Assembly: GCA_964568975.1 (NCBI GenBank)
Contig: CAZMSO010000003.1
Span: 1-64,000, forward strand
DNA length: 64,000 nucleotides
Origin: CAZADA01 sp964568975
GTDB lineage: Bacteria > Pseudomonadota > Alphaproteobacteria > Caulobacterales > Maricaulaceae
Direction: 5' to 3'
This document shows, piece after piece, positions 40,625-49,643 of this stretch (its first letter is position 1; every line of letters begins with the position of its first letter). Below the pieces are notes generated by a model. It was not told the origin of the DNA. It made no database searches and was given only the letters and a program-made list of their open reading frames with translations. A program made the position numbers and the translations under genes.

Positions 40625-41683
40625 TCACAGCGGCTGCGCCGGCGCGCTTTCAGCCCGCACGCGCGCGCCCGCCACGACGAGCAACAGCGCGGCGGCGTAT
40701 GTGCAAATGACCAGTCCTTGCAGCACGTTCGATGAAATCACCACAGGTAAGACGAGTGTCAAAACCTCAGACACCCAGCCACGATCACCGACAATGCTGC
40801 TGATCGCGCCGCGAATAAGCTGGTCGAGAAAACCATCGACAATTGTTGATATCCCGAGCAGCCGCTCCGTGCTTATCGTTCTCTGTGGACCGCCGCAGCC
40901 ATGGTTGTTCCAGTGCACATCACCAAGGAAGAGATACTTCGCGTTGTTATCGCGGAAGTCGCGGCATAGATTCGGCGTGAACACCTGACCACATCCATTT
41001 GTCCGCCAGGCGTGTCCTGCGACCAATCCGTCTGGGCGCTTCCATTCGTCACGCGCGCCCACGTCTGCAGGCACTTTTAAGGCCTCACACGCGAAACCAC
41101 CGCCGCCGCCGTCAATGACGTCTTTCAGCGCGCCCTTAATGCCTTCCCATGGTATCGGCGCGAAGATCGGATCTGTGCTGGCGCTTGTGCGCTCGCTGAC
41201 CGTGAACACAACGGCTGAAAACATCAGGCCGATGACGAACGGAAACCGATAAAAGACCCAACGATGGCCGCGGCGGCGCGTCCACGTGTCCAGCACAAGC
41301 GACGCCACGACGCACAGCGCGATGAACCCGCCCATCACAGCAGCCGTGGCGATGAAATCCGCCTCAACTTGGGCCGCGTCGACGCCCGCGACGCCGCCTA
41401 AGGTTTTCGGCGTCGCGAAGCTGAACAGCGCAATCGCGCCCACCGCAATGCTGCGGCCTATGGCGTTGACGCCGGCCGTGCTGAGCGAAAGCAGCGTGAT
41501 CGCGGACTTCGGCGCGCCCACAAAAAACGGGCGTTCTAAGCGAACGCGCTTATGCTCCAGCTGAAGCGAAACAAGCAATGACGCGACCATAGTGGCGATC
41601 GCGAACGCCGCCGCAGACTCCAAGCGCCACATCGCATAAACGCCGGCCGCCAAGACGCCTGCCAAGACAATCCGAATAATCAC
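40625..41683 (-). CDS. Polytopic membrane protein, unknown function
   Basis: I do not recognise this 352 aa protein. Hydrophobic segments occur at about 1-50 (two helices), 60-90, 105-130, 140-165 and 305-340. Between 170 and 300 there is a soluble, cysteine-containing, probably periplasmic domain with FACEALKVPADVG, NGCGQVFTPNLCRDF and DVHWNNHGCGGPQRT. The six cysteines could form disulfides. The N-terminal half contains SLQLEHKRVRLERPFFVGAP, a charged loop. Starts at a GTG. It stands alone upstream of ffh and divergent from the nitrilase gene. Nothing in its surroundings points to a role. Confidence 0.7.
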   Translation of the reverse strand: MIIRIVLAGVLAAGVYAMWRLESAAAFAIATMVASLLVSLQLEHKRVRLERPFFVGAPKSAITLLSLSTAGVNAIGRSIAVGAIALFSFATPKTLGGVAGVDAAQVEADFIATAAVMGGFIALCVVASLVLDTWTRRRGHRWVFYRFPFVIGLMFSAVVFTVSERTSASTDPIFAPIPWEGIKGALKDVIDGGGGGFACEALKVPADVGARDEWKRPDGLVAGHAWRTNGCGQVFTPNLCRDFRDNNAKYLFLGDVHWNNHGCGGPQRTISTERLLGISTIVDGFLDQLIRGAISSIVGDRGWVSEVLTLVLPVVISSNVLQGLVICTYAAALLLVVAGARVRAESAPAQPL

Positions 41684-41922
41684 GAGACCCCCGTGCCCGT
41701 GTAATGCGTCAATCCTTCACGCCCCGACGCATCAGCCCCCAACCCCTTATCTTGTACACGGGAAAACTGGGCGGCGCACCCTCATCCGACGGGCGGGACC
41801 GCCGCGCGCGCATGCGTGACGGCGTGTCGCCGCCGCCGGTTCAGCGTTGATTGATTGGCGACGCTGACTTCAGCGTTCATAACCGAGGGGCCTTCTGTCT
41901 CCCCGCCGTCGGAGCCTCGCCC

Positions 41923-42930
41923 ATGCGCCCCACCCTCGCCGCCGCCGTGCAAACCGGCACGATCTTGTTCGACACGCCGCGCACGCTGGAGAAGCTTGAA
42001 GACCTGACCGCCGACGCCGGGCGCGCGCTCGACACCGTCGGCGAGAGCTTGGGTGAGAGTGTGGGCGAAAGCGGCGCAGAGACCTCTGAAAAGGTCATTG
42101 TGTTTCCTGAAGCCTTTGTCGGCGGCTACCCCAAAGGCCATGACTTCGGCGCCCGCGTCGGCTCGCGCACGCGAGAAGGCCGCGACTGGTTCGCCCGCTA
42201 TTGGGACGCCGCCATCGACATTCCGGGCCCGGAACTTGAGCGGATCCAGACCGCCGCGGCGGCGGCCGGCGCAACCCTCGTCGTCGGCGTGATCGAGCGT
42301 GCAAGCCGCGCCCAAGGACGCGGCACGCTGTATTGCACAGCGCTTATCGTCGGGCCCGACGGCGCGCTGCTCGCGCGTCATCGCAAAGTCATGCCGACTG
42401 TCATGGAGCGGATTATTTGGGGCTATGGCGACGGCGCGACGTTACACGCCGCGGACACGCCCGCCGGCCGCGTCGGCGCTGTGATTTGCTGGGAGAACTA
42501 CATGCCGCTGCTGCGCGCGGCCATGTACGCCCAAGCCGTGGAGATTTACGCCGCGCCCACTGTCGATGATCGCGACAGCTGGGCGACGACGATGCGCACC
42601 ATCGCAATGGAGGGCCGCTGCTTCGTGGTGTCGGCGGTGCAGCATTTGCGGCGGTCTGACGCGCCGGCCGATTACGCCACGAATGAAAGCGACGCGCCGG
42701 ACACAGTGCTGATCCGCGGCGGCTCCACGATTGTGTCGCCGCTGGGCTCCGTGCTGGCGGCGCCCGTCTATGACGAGGACGCGATCCTCACCGCCGCCCT
42801 TGATCCGCGCGAGATCGCCAAAGGCAAATACGAATTCGACGTGGTCGGCCATTACGCGCGGCCGGATCTCTTCCAGCTGACCGTCAACACCGCTCCCCAA
42901 CCGCCTGTGCGCTTTGTCGGGGAGGTCTAA
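41923..42930 (+). CDS. Carbon-nitrogen hydrolase (nitrilase type)
   Basis: Cytoplasmic hydrolase of 335 aa with the full nitrilase triad: glutamate at about 63 (VFPEAFVGGYPKG), lysine at about 155 (LARHRKVMPT) and cysteine at about 189 in the nitrilase/cyanide hydratase signature GAVICWENYMPLLR. The insertion GESLGESVGESGAETSE at 40-57 is a short repeat-like stretch not seen in most relatives. The WENYMPLL sequence favours aliphatic or aromatic nitrilases that convert nitriles directly to acids, over amidases. The start at 41923 has GGAG eight bases upstream. It converges with the DUF1475-like gene, sharing four bases at the stops. Confidence 0.93.
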   Translation: MRPTLAAAVQTGTILFDTPRTLEKLEDLTADAGRALDTVGESLGESVGESGAETSEKVIVFPEAFVGGYPKGHDFGARVGSRTREGRDWFARYWDAAIDIPGPELERIQTAAAAAGATLVVGVIERASRAQGRGTLYCTALIVGPDGALLARHRKVMPTVMERIIWGYGDGATLHAADTPAGRVGAVICWENYMPLLRAAMYAQAVEIYAAPTVDDRDSWATTMRTIAMEGRCFVVSAVQHLRRSDAPADYATNESDAPDTVLIRGGSTIVSPLGSVLAAPVYDEDAILTAALDPREIAKGKYEFDVVGHYARPDLFQLTVNTAPQPPVRFVGEV

Positions 42931-43265
42931 GCGCCCGCCCGCAACCGTGCGACGAGGGCCGGCAGACGCAGCGCCATCCATGCCGCTGTCACGATGTTGC
43001 CCAAGAAAAACACTGGGATCGCCCAAGCGAGGCCGACCCACAAGCGCCGTTCAAACGCAACGATCACAATGGTCGCAATCACAAAGCCCACATAAAGGTC
43101 AATCAAACTGACAACGCCCCACTCGGTCGCCATCAACCGGTTCAGCTCAGCGATAAAGCCCCCCTCGCCCGGCGCCCGCCACACCAGATCCCCGGCGATC
43201 TCGGCGCCAATCGCCGCCGCGAGGCCTGCGCCCGCTAAACCAATCAGGACGCGCAAAACGACCAT
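42927..43265 (-). CDS. DUF1475-like membrane protein
   Basis: A 112 aa protein with three to four hydrophobic segments. The region WGVVSLIDLYVGFVIATIV, ERRLWVGLAWAIPVFFLGNIVTAA and a closing AWMALRLPAL helix fit DUF1475 (D.Y.GF...W....R..W....CLGN...AAY). The start is set at 43265 by a strong GGAGGTG six bases upstream. An inverted repeat (ACGGTA-N6-TACCGT) lies 22 bases before the start, inside the 5' leader or promoter. The gene diverges from the ketopantoate reductase. Function unknown. Confidence 0.65.
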   Translation of the reverse strand: MVVLRVLIGLAGAGLAAAIGAEIAGDLVWRAPGEGGFIAELNRLMATEWGVVSLIDLYVGFVIATIVIVAFERRLWVGLAWAIPVFFLGNIVTAAWMALRLPALVARLRAGA

Positions 43266-43287
43266 GACGCGCACCTCCGTGAGTTAT

Positions 43288-43305
43288 ACGGTATCAAATT
43301 ACCGT
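43288..43305. promoter_or_regulatory. Inverted repeat, possible operator between divergent genes
   Basis: ACGGTA-TCAAAT-TACCGT is a perfect 6-bp inverted repeat with a 6-base AT-rich spacer, flanked by GTTA on the left and TAAC on the right. It lies just upstream of the strong ribosome site of the DUF1475-like gene and 97 bases from the ketopantoate reductase ATG. The geometry, about 18 bp with two half-sites one turn apart, suits a dimeric repressor. Confidence 0.5.
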
Positions 43306-43402
43306 TTCGCGTAACTGTTTTCCCCTGCGTTTTACGCCGCCGCGCCGCGAGCGGATCGGTCCACACACGCGCCACGGCGCGACGCCCCAGAAGAGGATTC
43401 GC

Positions 43403-44437
43403 ATGACCCGTTCCTTGTCGCGCGACGCCCGCATTGTGGTCGCTGGCGCTGGCTCCATCGGACGCTTTGTGGGCGGTCTTCTGGCGACCGGAGGTCGCGA
43501 TGTGCGCTTTCTGGCGCGGGAGTCGTTCGTGGCGGCGGCCACGCGCGAGGGTTTGCGCCTGACCGACATTGATGGCGGCGACCGCGCGCTCGCGCCTGAG
43601 GCGGTGCGCGCCACAGCCAACCCGGCCGTGGTTGGGGACGCGGAGGTGGTGCTGGTGACGGTGAAATCCCGCGACACAGCGACCATGGCTGAGGCGATCC
43701 GCGCCCACGCCAGCGCCGAGACGGTGGTGGTGAGCCTGCAAAACGGGCCGCGCAACGCCGACATCCTCACAGCGACCTTGCCGGGCTGGGACGTCCGCGC
43801 CGGCGTCGTGCCCTACAACGTCGTTCAGCGCGCGCCCACGCACATGCATCGCGCGACCGCGGGGGCGGTCATGCTCGCGGAAGGGGTGCGGCCCGGCCTC
43901 GCGGCCCTGCTGTCTGTTCCTGGCCTTGAGGTGGAGGAACGCACCGACATGCCGGCCGTGATTTGGGGCAAAGTGCTGATCAATTTGAACAACGCCGTCA
44001 ACGCGCTGAGCGGTTTGCCCTTGAGGGCTCAGCTGCTTGATCCGCGCTGGCGCAACGTGATGGCGGCGTGCTTGAGCGAAGGCCTCCGCGCGCTGGACGC
44101 TGCGGGCATCCCCGTGACTGCACCGGACAAGGCGCTGCCCAACCCGCGGTCCATGGCGATGTCTCTGCGTTTGCCGACGATCCTGTTCACGCCGCTGGTG
44201 CTGCGCCGGGTGAAGGTGGACGCCCAGGCCCGCTCCTCCATGCAGGATGATTTGATCGCGCGCCGGCCGACGGAGATTGATGCTCTGCAGGGCGAGATCA
44301 TCCGCCTGGCCGTCGAGCACGGCCGCGACGCGCCTGTGTGTCAGGCGGTGCACGACCTCATCCGCGAGGCCGAAGCCGCCGACGCCGGCCCGCCCATGCT
44401 GTCGCCGGATGCGATTTGGGCCCGCGCGGGGCGCTAA
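43403..44437 (+). CDS. 2-dehydropantoate 2-reductase family protein
   Basis: NADPH-dependent ketopantoate reductase or relative, 344 aa. The N-terminal Rossmann motif is VVAGAGSIGRFVGGLLATGG, followed by VLVTVKSRDTATMAEAI and VVSLQNGPRNADIL (NxNG equivalent for substrate binding). The catalytic lysine is in VIWGKVLINLNNAVNALSG. The helical C-domain ends with DDLIARRPTEIDALQGEIIR, the SxxxDxxxxRxTEID..NG pattern in which QG replaces NG. That suggests either PanE or a paralogue for another 2-keto acid. AGAGGA precedes the ATG. Its stop overlaps that of the convergent symporter gene. Confidence 0.85.
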   Translation: MTRSLSRDARIVVAGAGSIGRFVGGLLATGGRDVRFLARESFVAAATREGLRLTDIDGGDRALAPEAVRATANPAVVGDAEVVLVTVKSRDTATMAEAIRAHASAETVVVSLQNGPRNADILTATLPGWDVRAGVVPYNVVQRAPTHMHRATAGAVMLAEGVRPGLAALLSVPGLEVEERTDMPAVIWGKVLINLNNAVNALSGLPLRAQLLDPRWRNVMAACLSEGLRALDAAGIPVTAPDKALPNPRSMAMSLRLPTILFTPLVLRRVKVDAQARSSMQDDLIARRPTEIDALQGEIIRLAVEHGRDAPVCQAVHDLIREAEAADAGPPMLSPDAIWARAGR

Positions 44438-45738
44438 AGCGTTGCGACGCGGCGGAACGTCTCTTCGTCGAGCTCGCCCTCCCATTTCGCGACCGCAGAG
44501 GCGACAGCCGCATCGCCGGTGACGTTGGTGGCGGTGCGCATCATGTCCAGCAGCCGGTCGAACGGGAAAATGAAGGCGACGAGCAGCGCGGCCTGATCGG
44601 CCTCCACGCCAATCACCCCTAGCGTGATGAAGGCCAGGAAGAGGCTGACCGACGGTATCCCGGCGGTGCCGATCGACACCAGCGTCGCCGCCAGCGCCAC
44701 CATCACATACTGGCCAAGCGTCATGTCGATGCCGAACACTTGAGCGGCGAACACCGCGATGATGCCTTGATAAAGCGCGGTCCCATCCATGTTGATGGTC
44801 GCGCCAAGCGGCAAAACGGAGGACGCCACCGGCCGCTTGATCCCAAGGTTCTCCACCGCGTTGGCGATCGTCACCGGCAGCGTCGCTGATGATGACGCCG
44901 TGGAGTAGGCCACTGCGATCGCGTCAGCCATGCCGCGGAAGAACCGGACCATCGGCAAGCGCAAGATCACCCGCACAATCACCACGCCATAGGTGACCAC
45001 CATGTGCGCCAGGCAGGCGGCGTAAAGCGCCAGCGCCAACAACAAAAGGTTATCGAGGATCGCCAGCCCTTGCGTCGCCATGACATTAATCATTAAAGCC
45101 GCGACGCCGAAGGGCGCGGTCTCCATCACAAACTCCGTGATGCGGATCATCACGTCCGCCCCGGAATTCATCAGCGCCGCCATGGGCTTGCCCGGTTCGC
45201 CAGAGACCAGAACGCCAGCGCCGAAAATGATGGAGAAGAAAATCACCGCCAACACGTCCGCGTTCGCGAGCGCTGCGAACGGGTTCTCCGGAATGATGGC
45301 GAGTACTTGTTTGGCGAGACCGCGCGCGGCCTCCTGCTCGGCCCGCGTCTCCAGGAGCGCTGCGGCTTGGCCGGCATCCGCGCCGGACACATCCACCCCC
45401 ACGCCCGGCATGAACAGCGTCGCTGACACCAGCCCGAGCGTGACTGCAAACACCGTCGTGGCCATGTACATGCCGATCGCACGCCCGCCGAGGGAGCCAA
45501 GGCGTTTGGGATCGCCCATGGCGATCACGCCGGCCGTCAGTGTGAAGAAGATCAGCGGCACGACGAGCATGCGGATCAACCGAATGAACGCGTCGCCGAA
45601 GGGTTTGATGAACGTCGTGGCGACCGCGCCGCCGGTCTCAGGACCCAGGCCGTAGCGCAAGCCGAGCCCAAAGATCAGCCCCACGACTAAGCCCGCCATC
45701 ACCCGCGCCCACAAAGGACTGTCAAACCACGCCCGCAT
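44434..45738 (-). CDS. Dicarboxylate/amino acid:cation symporter
   Basis: Glutamate/aspartate/C4-dicarboxylate transporter of the DAACS family, 434 aa. It has about eight helices and two re-entrant loops. The first loop is the serine-rich YSTASSSATLPVTIANAVE; the following helix holds NMDGTALYQGIIAVFAAQ, the cation and substrate motif (NMDGT). The second loop is GTAGIPSVSLFLAFITLGVIG. The N-terminus includes the dicarboxylate type IRMLVVPLIFFTL. The start at 45738 has GGGAG upstream; the frame is open further up but unconserved. It converges with the ketopantoate reductase gene. Confidence 0.93.
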   Translation of the reverse strand: MRAWFDSPLWARVMAGLVVGLIFGLGLRYGLGPETGGAVATTFIKPFGDAFIRLIRMLVVPLIFFTLTAGVIAMGDPKRLGSLGGRAIGMYMATTVFAVTLGLVSATLFMPGVGVDVSGADAGQAAALLETRAEQEAARGLAKQVLAIIPENPFAALANADVLAVIFFSIIFGAGVLVSGEPGKPMAALMNSGADVMIRITEFVMETAPFGVAALMINVMATQGLAILDNLLLLALALYAACLAHMVVTYGVVIVRVILRLPMVRFFRGMADAIAVAYSTASSSATLPVTIANAVENLGIKRPVASSVLPLGATINMDGTALYQGIIAVFAAQVFGIDMTLGQYVMVALAATLVSIGTAGIPSVSLFLAFITLGVIGVEADQAALLVAFIFPFDRLLDMMRTATNVTGDAAVASAVAKWEGELDEETFRRVATL

Positions 45739-45942
45739 ACGCCCGCTCCCACGCCTCGCCATTGTGTGGCGCGAGGAGCCTAACGCGACGCGCCCTCTGA
45801 ACAAGCGTGCGACGCCGCCAGAGCGCGTCTCGCCCCGTCGTCACATCTCACGCGCGCGTGTGTGCAGGCGTGACGGGCGCTGCAGCGCGGGATCTGTTAC
45901 GTGCAGGCTATGGGATGACGACAGGGTCAGGGCTCGGGCGCA

Positions 45943-46344
45943 ATGAATGAACACGACTTGTTGAGTCTCCTGGTGGAGACGCGTAAAGCCCAAGGCGAAT
46001 CGATTGGGTTGTTGATTACCCTCAACTTTGCCATGTTTGGCGCCAGCTATTATTACCTAAACCACACGACAAATGGCATCAAATTTTTGACGTTTACTTT
46101 GCATACTCTAGGTTACATTGTGTTAGCCGGACTCTTTCATCTCCACACTGACACGCTTGTTGGGCTGCGTTATGATCTCAAAGCATCGGGCTTTGACTCG
46201 TTTGCGGCGCGCGCGTGGATGAGCCAGCAGAACGACTTTGCGGTGCGCGTGATTGACTGGGCGTTAGTGAGCGCCTCGGTGTTTTTGTGGCTTGGCACGG
46301 CGTATTTGGTTTTTGTCTGGCGTTGTCCGCCGCGCCCTCGGTGA
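45943..46344 (+). CDS. Small membrane protein, unknown
   Basis: A 133 aa protein not recognised. After a soluble N-terminus of 20 residues (NEHDLLSLLVETRKAQGES) come hydrophobic segments at about 22-40 (LLITLNFAMFGASYYYL), 48-68 (FLTFTLHTLGYIVLAGLF) and 108-126 (VSASVFLWLGTAYLVFVW), leaving a polar stretch between the second and third. The coding sequence for the first 70 residues is AT-richer than the surrounding genes. No Shine-Dalgarno stands out (GGGCTCGGGCGCA before the ATG). It stands between the divergent symporter gene and the convergent peptidase. Confidence 0.6.
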   Translation: MNEHDLLSLLVETRKAQGESIGLLITLNFAMFGASYYYLNHTTNGIKFLTFTLHTLGYIVLAGLFHLHTDTLVGLRYDLKASGFDSFAARAWMSQQNDFAVRVIDWALVSASVFLWLGTAYLVFVWRCPPRPR

Positions 46345-46372
46345 CGCGCGGCCGGCGCCGCGCCGACGCGCG

Positions 46373-48646
46373 TTAATCCATCAAGCGTTGAGCCAAGAAG
46401 GTGTATTGCAACGCCGCGCGCTTAGCCGCTTCTTGCAAATTCGCGGCTGCGGCGTGGCCGCCGTCAATGTTCTCATAGTAAACGAAGTCGTGGCCAAACG
46501 CCTCTAACCGCGCGGCCATTTTGCGCGCATGCCCGGGATGGACGCGGTCATCTTTGGTGGAGGTGAGAAAGAGGATTTCAGGGTACGCCCGCTCTTGCGT
46601 AACATTGTGATAGGGCGAGATCGTCTCCAGAAACGCGCGCTCCTCCGGGATGTCCGGATCGCCATACTCGCCAATCCACGACGCGCCGGCGAGCAGCCGG
46701 TGGTAGCGCAGCATGTCCAGAAGCGGCACGACGCACACCACGGCGTTGAACAGCTCCGGCCGCTGGACATACATCGCCCCGACCAACAGCCCGCCATTCG
46801 ACCCGCCGGCGATCCCCAAGCGCCGCGGGCTGGAGATCCCGCGCGCGATGACGTCCTCCGCCACGGCGATGAAGTCGTCGAACACGGTTTGGCGTTTGGT
46901 CTTAAGGCCCGCTTGGTGCCAGGCGGGACCAAACTCCCCGCCGCCACGGATGTTCGCCACGACATAGACGCCGCCGCGCTCCAGCCAGAGCTTGCCGGTG
47001 ACGCCGCTGTATGCGGGGGTCAGCGGGATCTCAAACCCGCCATAGCCGTAAAGCAGCGTCGGGTTCGCGCCATCAAGGGCGATGTCCTGTTTGTGAACCA
47101 CGAAATACGGGATCGCCGCGCCGTCGGAGGACACCGCCTCGAATTGACGCACAGTAAGCCCCTCCGCGGCGAACCGCGCCGGCGCGGCTTGAGCGCCCAC
47201 GCGCGCGGGGCCGTCGGGCGTGGCCGCCTCATCAGCGAGATCAAACGCCGCCAGCGTGTCCGGCGTCAGGTATCCCTGGTGATTGACGAACGCGACGTCG
47301 CTGTCGCGATACGCCGAAGCGACGCCGACAGACCCCAGCTCCGGCAAGGCGAGGCGCGTGCGTGACCACGCGCCGTCCGCCCAATCCATCACGTCCACCG
47401 CGCCGCGCACATTGTCGGTGGTTTGCAGGAGCATTTTTGAGCGGGTGAACGCCACACCCCCGAGCGCTTGGCGCGGTCCCGGCGCAAACACCAGCTCGAC
47501 AGCCGGCAACGTGCGGGTTTTGGCGAACGCGTCCCAGGAAAACGCCACCAGCGCTCCCTCGGGAAAGGTCTCGCCCCCCGCGACCGGGGTCCACGGCTCC
47601 TGGAGGCTCACCAGCATGTGGCCCTTGAACCATCCAGCGACGCCGGATTTGCGCGGCAACGGCAACATGACGGGCGCAGGATCTGCGGCGGGGTCGCTCA
47701 AGGCCGGCAGCCAATAAAGGCTGCGTTCAAAGAAGCTCTCCGACCGCCACGCCAGCATGATCGGCGTCCCATCCGTGGACAGCCGCACCGGGCTCACGCC
47801 CACATCGGTCGGCGCGCCGCGAAACACCTCCTCAGCCTCCGCCATCGGTTGGCCGCGACGCACGCGCTTCAGCACAAACGGATAGCCAGACGCCGTGATC
47901 GTGGGGCCGGCCGCGTCCTCGCCCCAATCGGCGCCCGCAAGCAAGGTGTCCTCGTCAACCCAGGCCACGCCGCCTTTGGTCTCGGGAAGCGTGAAACCGC
48001 CCTCTACAAAGGCCTTCGCGCCATGGTCCCATTCGCGGCGGACAGCCGCGTCCTTGCCGCCGCGCGACAGCGTCAGGATGCAGCGTTCGTAATGGGGCGG
48101 CAGGCAGGTCGAGCCTTTGTAGACCCAATTCTCGTCCTCCGCGGCGGCGAGGGCGTCCACGTCCAAAAGCGTCTCCCACGCGACGCCGTCGGCGGAGGGG
48201 GCCAGATACGCGTCAAGGGGCGCGCGCCGCACAAGCCCGCGGACATGGGTTTCATCTTGCCAGAAATTGTAGACCCAGCCGCCGCGATACGCGCCGTAGG
48301 CCAGCTTATCCTGAGCGTTGACGATCGCGAGCGCGTCAGCTTCAAGCGCGGCGTAGCGCGGATCGTTCTGCAGCCGCGCAAGGCCTTCCGCGTTCCACGC
48401 CCGGACCTGATCTAAGGCCCGCGTCCCCTCCACCTCCTCCAGCCACAGATACGGATCCTGCGCCCCCGAATTGGCGCGCGGCGCATCGGACTCAGCGGCG
48501 GTGTCGGACGTGTCAGCCATGGAGGGCGCCTCTGCAGTGGGGGATGGAGACGGACGGCCAGCCGGCGGCGCGGCCTCGGTGGGATCGCTGAAGTAAAGGA
48601 GAGCCGCCGCCGCCGCCAAGCTCAAAATCGCCGCCGCCAACCGCAT
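46373..48646 (-). CDS. Prolyl oligopeptidase family serine peptidase (S9)
   Basis: Exported or membrane-tethered serine peptidase of 757 aa. It has an N-terminal signal or anchor (LAAAILSLAAAAALLYF) followed by a Ser/Pro/Ala-rich stretch. The propeller domain starts DPYLWLEEVEGTRALDQVRAW. The catalytic domain contains LYGYGGFEIPLTPAYS, the strand-turn region NIRGGGEFGPAWHQAGLK, the nucleophile elbow GIAGGSNGGLLVGAM, an aspartate in STKDDRVHPGHARK, and the histidine in YENIDGGHAAAAN. All three triad residues are present. The sequence is closer to PREP-type oligopeptidases than to DPP IV. GGGAGG lies eight bases before the ATG. Confidence 0.95.
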   Translation of the reverse strand: MRLAAAILSLAAAAALLYFSDPTEAAPPAGRPSPSPTAEAPSMADTSDTAAESDAPRANSGAQDPYLWLEEVEGTRALDQVRAWNAEGLARLQNDPRYAALEADALAIVNAQDKLAYGAYRGGWVYNFWQDETHVRGLVRRAPLDAYLAPSADGVAWETLLDVDALAAAEDENWVYKGSTCLPPHYERCILTLSRGGKDAAVRREWDHGAKAFVEGGFTLPETKGGVAWVDEDTLLAGADWGEDAAGPTITASGYPFVLKRVRRGQPMAEAEEVFRGAPTDVGVSPVRLSTDGTPIMLAWRSESFFERSLYWLPALSDPAADPAPVMLPLPRKSGVAGWFKGHMLVSLQEPWTPVAGGETFPEGALVAFSWDAFAKTRTLPAVELVFAPGPRQALGGVAFTRSKMLLQTTDNVRGAVDVMDWADGAWSRTRLALPELGSVGVASAYRDSDVAFVNHQGYLTPDTLAAFDLADEAATPDGPARVGAQAAPARFAAEGLTVRQFEAVSSDGAAIPYFVVHKQDIALDGANPTLLYGYGGFEIPLTPAYSGVTGKLWLERGGVYVVANIRGGGEFGPAWHQAGLKTKRQTVFDDFIAVAEDVIARGISSPRRLGIAGGSNGGLLVGAMYVQRPELFNAVVCVVPLLDMLRYHRLLAGASWIGEYGDPDIPEERAFLETISPYHNVTQERAYPEILFLTSTKDDRVHPGHARKMAARLEAFGHDFVYYENIDGGHAAAANLQEAAKRAALQYTFLAQRLMD

Positions 48647-48796
48647 CGCCGCCTCCCCGTCGCGCCCTCGCCCAAACCACAGAAGCCCAACCGCCGTCAG
48701 CGCCTATCAGAGCCTGAACGCGCGCCAACTGCAATTGCTCCGCGCCGGGGACGCCGATGGATGGCGTGGCGGTCTGGAATTTGTATGGTTCACGCC

Positions 48797-49633
48797 ATGA
48801 GAATTTTTAAGATGAACGGCCTCGGCAACAGCTTCGCCATTTTCGACGCGCGCCGCCGCGCGGCGCTGAATTTGTCGCCGGCCCAGGCGCGCGCCATCGC
48901 CGATCCCGTCGATGGGATCGGTTGCGACCAAGTCATCGTTATGGAGGCGAGCCCCCTTGGCGCGGCGCGCATGCGCATTTGGAACGCAGATGGCGGGGAA
49001 GTGGCGGCCTGCGGCAACGCGGCGCGCTGCGTCGCCTGGCTGCTGATGGAGGAAACCGACGCCCTGGCGATCCGCATTGAGACGGACGCCGGCGTGCTTG
49101 AGGCCGAGCGACGCGGCCCGCGGGAGGTGTGTGTCGACATGGGCCCGCCTGGGCTCAGCTGGTCGCAGATTCCCCTGGCTGAGCCCCGCGACACCCGCAC
49201 TCTCGACATTCTATTGGGCGATGTGGCCGCGCCGTTGGCCGCCGACCCCGGCGCCGTCAGCATGGGCAACCCCCATTGCGTGTTCTTTGTCGACGGCGTG
49301 GAGCGGTTTCCCGTGGAGCGCCTCGGCCGGATGATGGAGCGCCACCCGCTCTTTCCTGAGCGGGTGAATGTCGGCTTCGCAGAGATCCAAAGCGCGACGC
49401 GCCTACGCGTGCGGGTGTGGGAACGGGGCGCAGGCCTCACAAAAGCCTGCGGCACGGGCGCGTGCGCGGCGGTGGTCGCGGCCGCCCGCCGCGGGCTCTG
49501 CGCGCGCTCTGTGGAGGTCGTGCTTGATGGCGGCGTCTTAGCGATTGACTGGAGCGAGCGCGACAACCGCGTGCGGATGACGGGGCCGGTCGAGCTTGAA
49601 TTCGCCACCGACATGACTCGCGAAACCGCCTGA
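48797..49633 (+). CDS. dapF: Diaminopimelate epimerase
   Basis: Cytoplasmic enzyme converting LL- to meso-diaminopimelate for lysine and peptidoglycan. The 278 aa product begins MRIFKMNGLGNSFAIFD, has the first catalytic cysteine at about 72 in GGEVAACGNAARCVAWL and the second at about 218 in GLTKACGTGACAAVV, and GNPHCVFFVDGVE in between. VDGIGCDQVIV replaces the usual DGxGADQ with a cysteine. An in-frame ATG four codons upstream (48785) is a possible alternative start, and neither has a strong ribosome site. It is followed by the convergent SRPBCC gene. In related genomes dapF precedes mtaB and ftsY; here the SRPBCC gene intervenes on the other strand. Confidence 0.96.
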   Translation: MRIFKMNGLGNSFAIFDARRRAALNLSPAQARAIADPVDGIGCDQVIVMEASPLGAARMRIWNADGGEVAACGNAARCVAWLLMEETDALAIRIETDAGVLEAERRGPREVCVDMGPPGLSWSQIPLAEPRDTRTLDILLGDVAAPLAADPGAVSMGNPHCVFFVDGVERFPVERLGRMMERHPLFPERVNVGFAEIQSATRLRVRVWERGAGLTKACGTGACAAVVAAARRGLCARSVEVVLDGGVLAIDWSERDNRVRMTGPVELEFATDMTRETA

Positions 49634-49643
49634 CCGGTCCGCG

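Noticed and set aside
43244..44485. 413-codon minus-strand frame
   Set aside because: It is antisense to the ketopantoate reductase gene and has no recognisable protein features.
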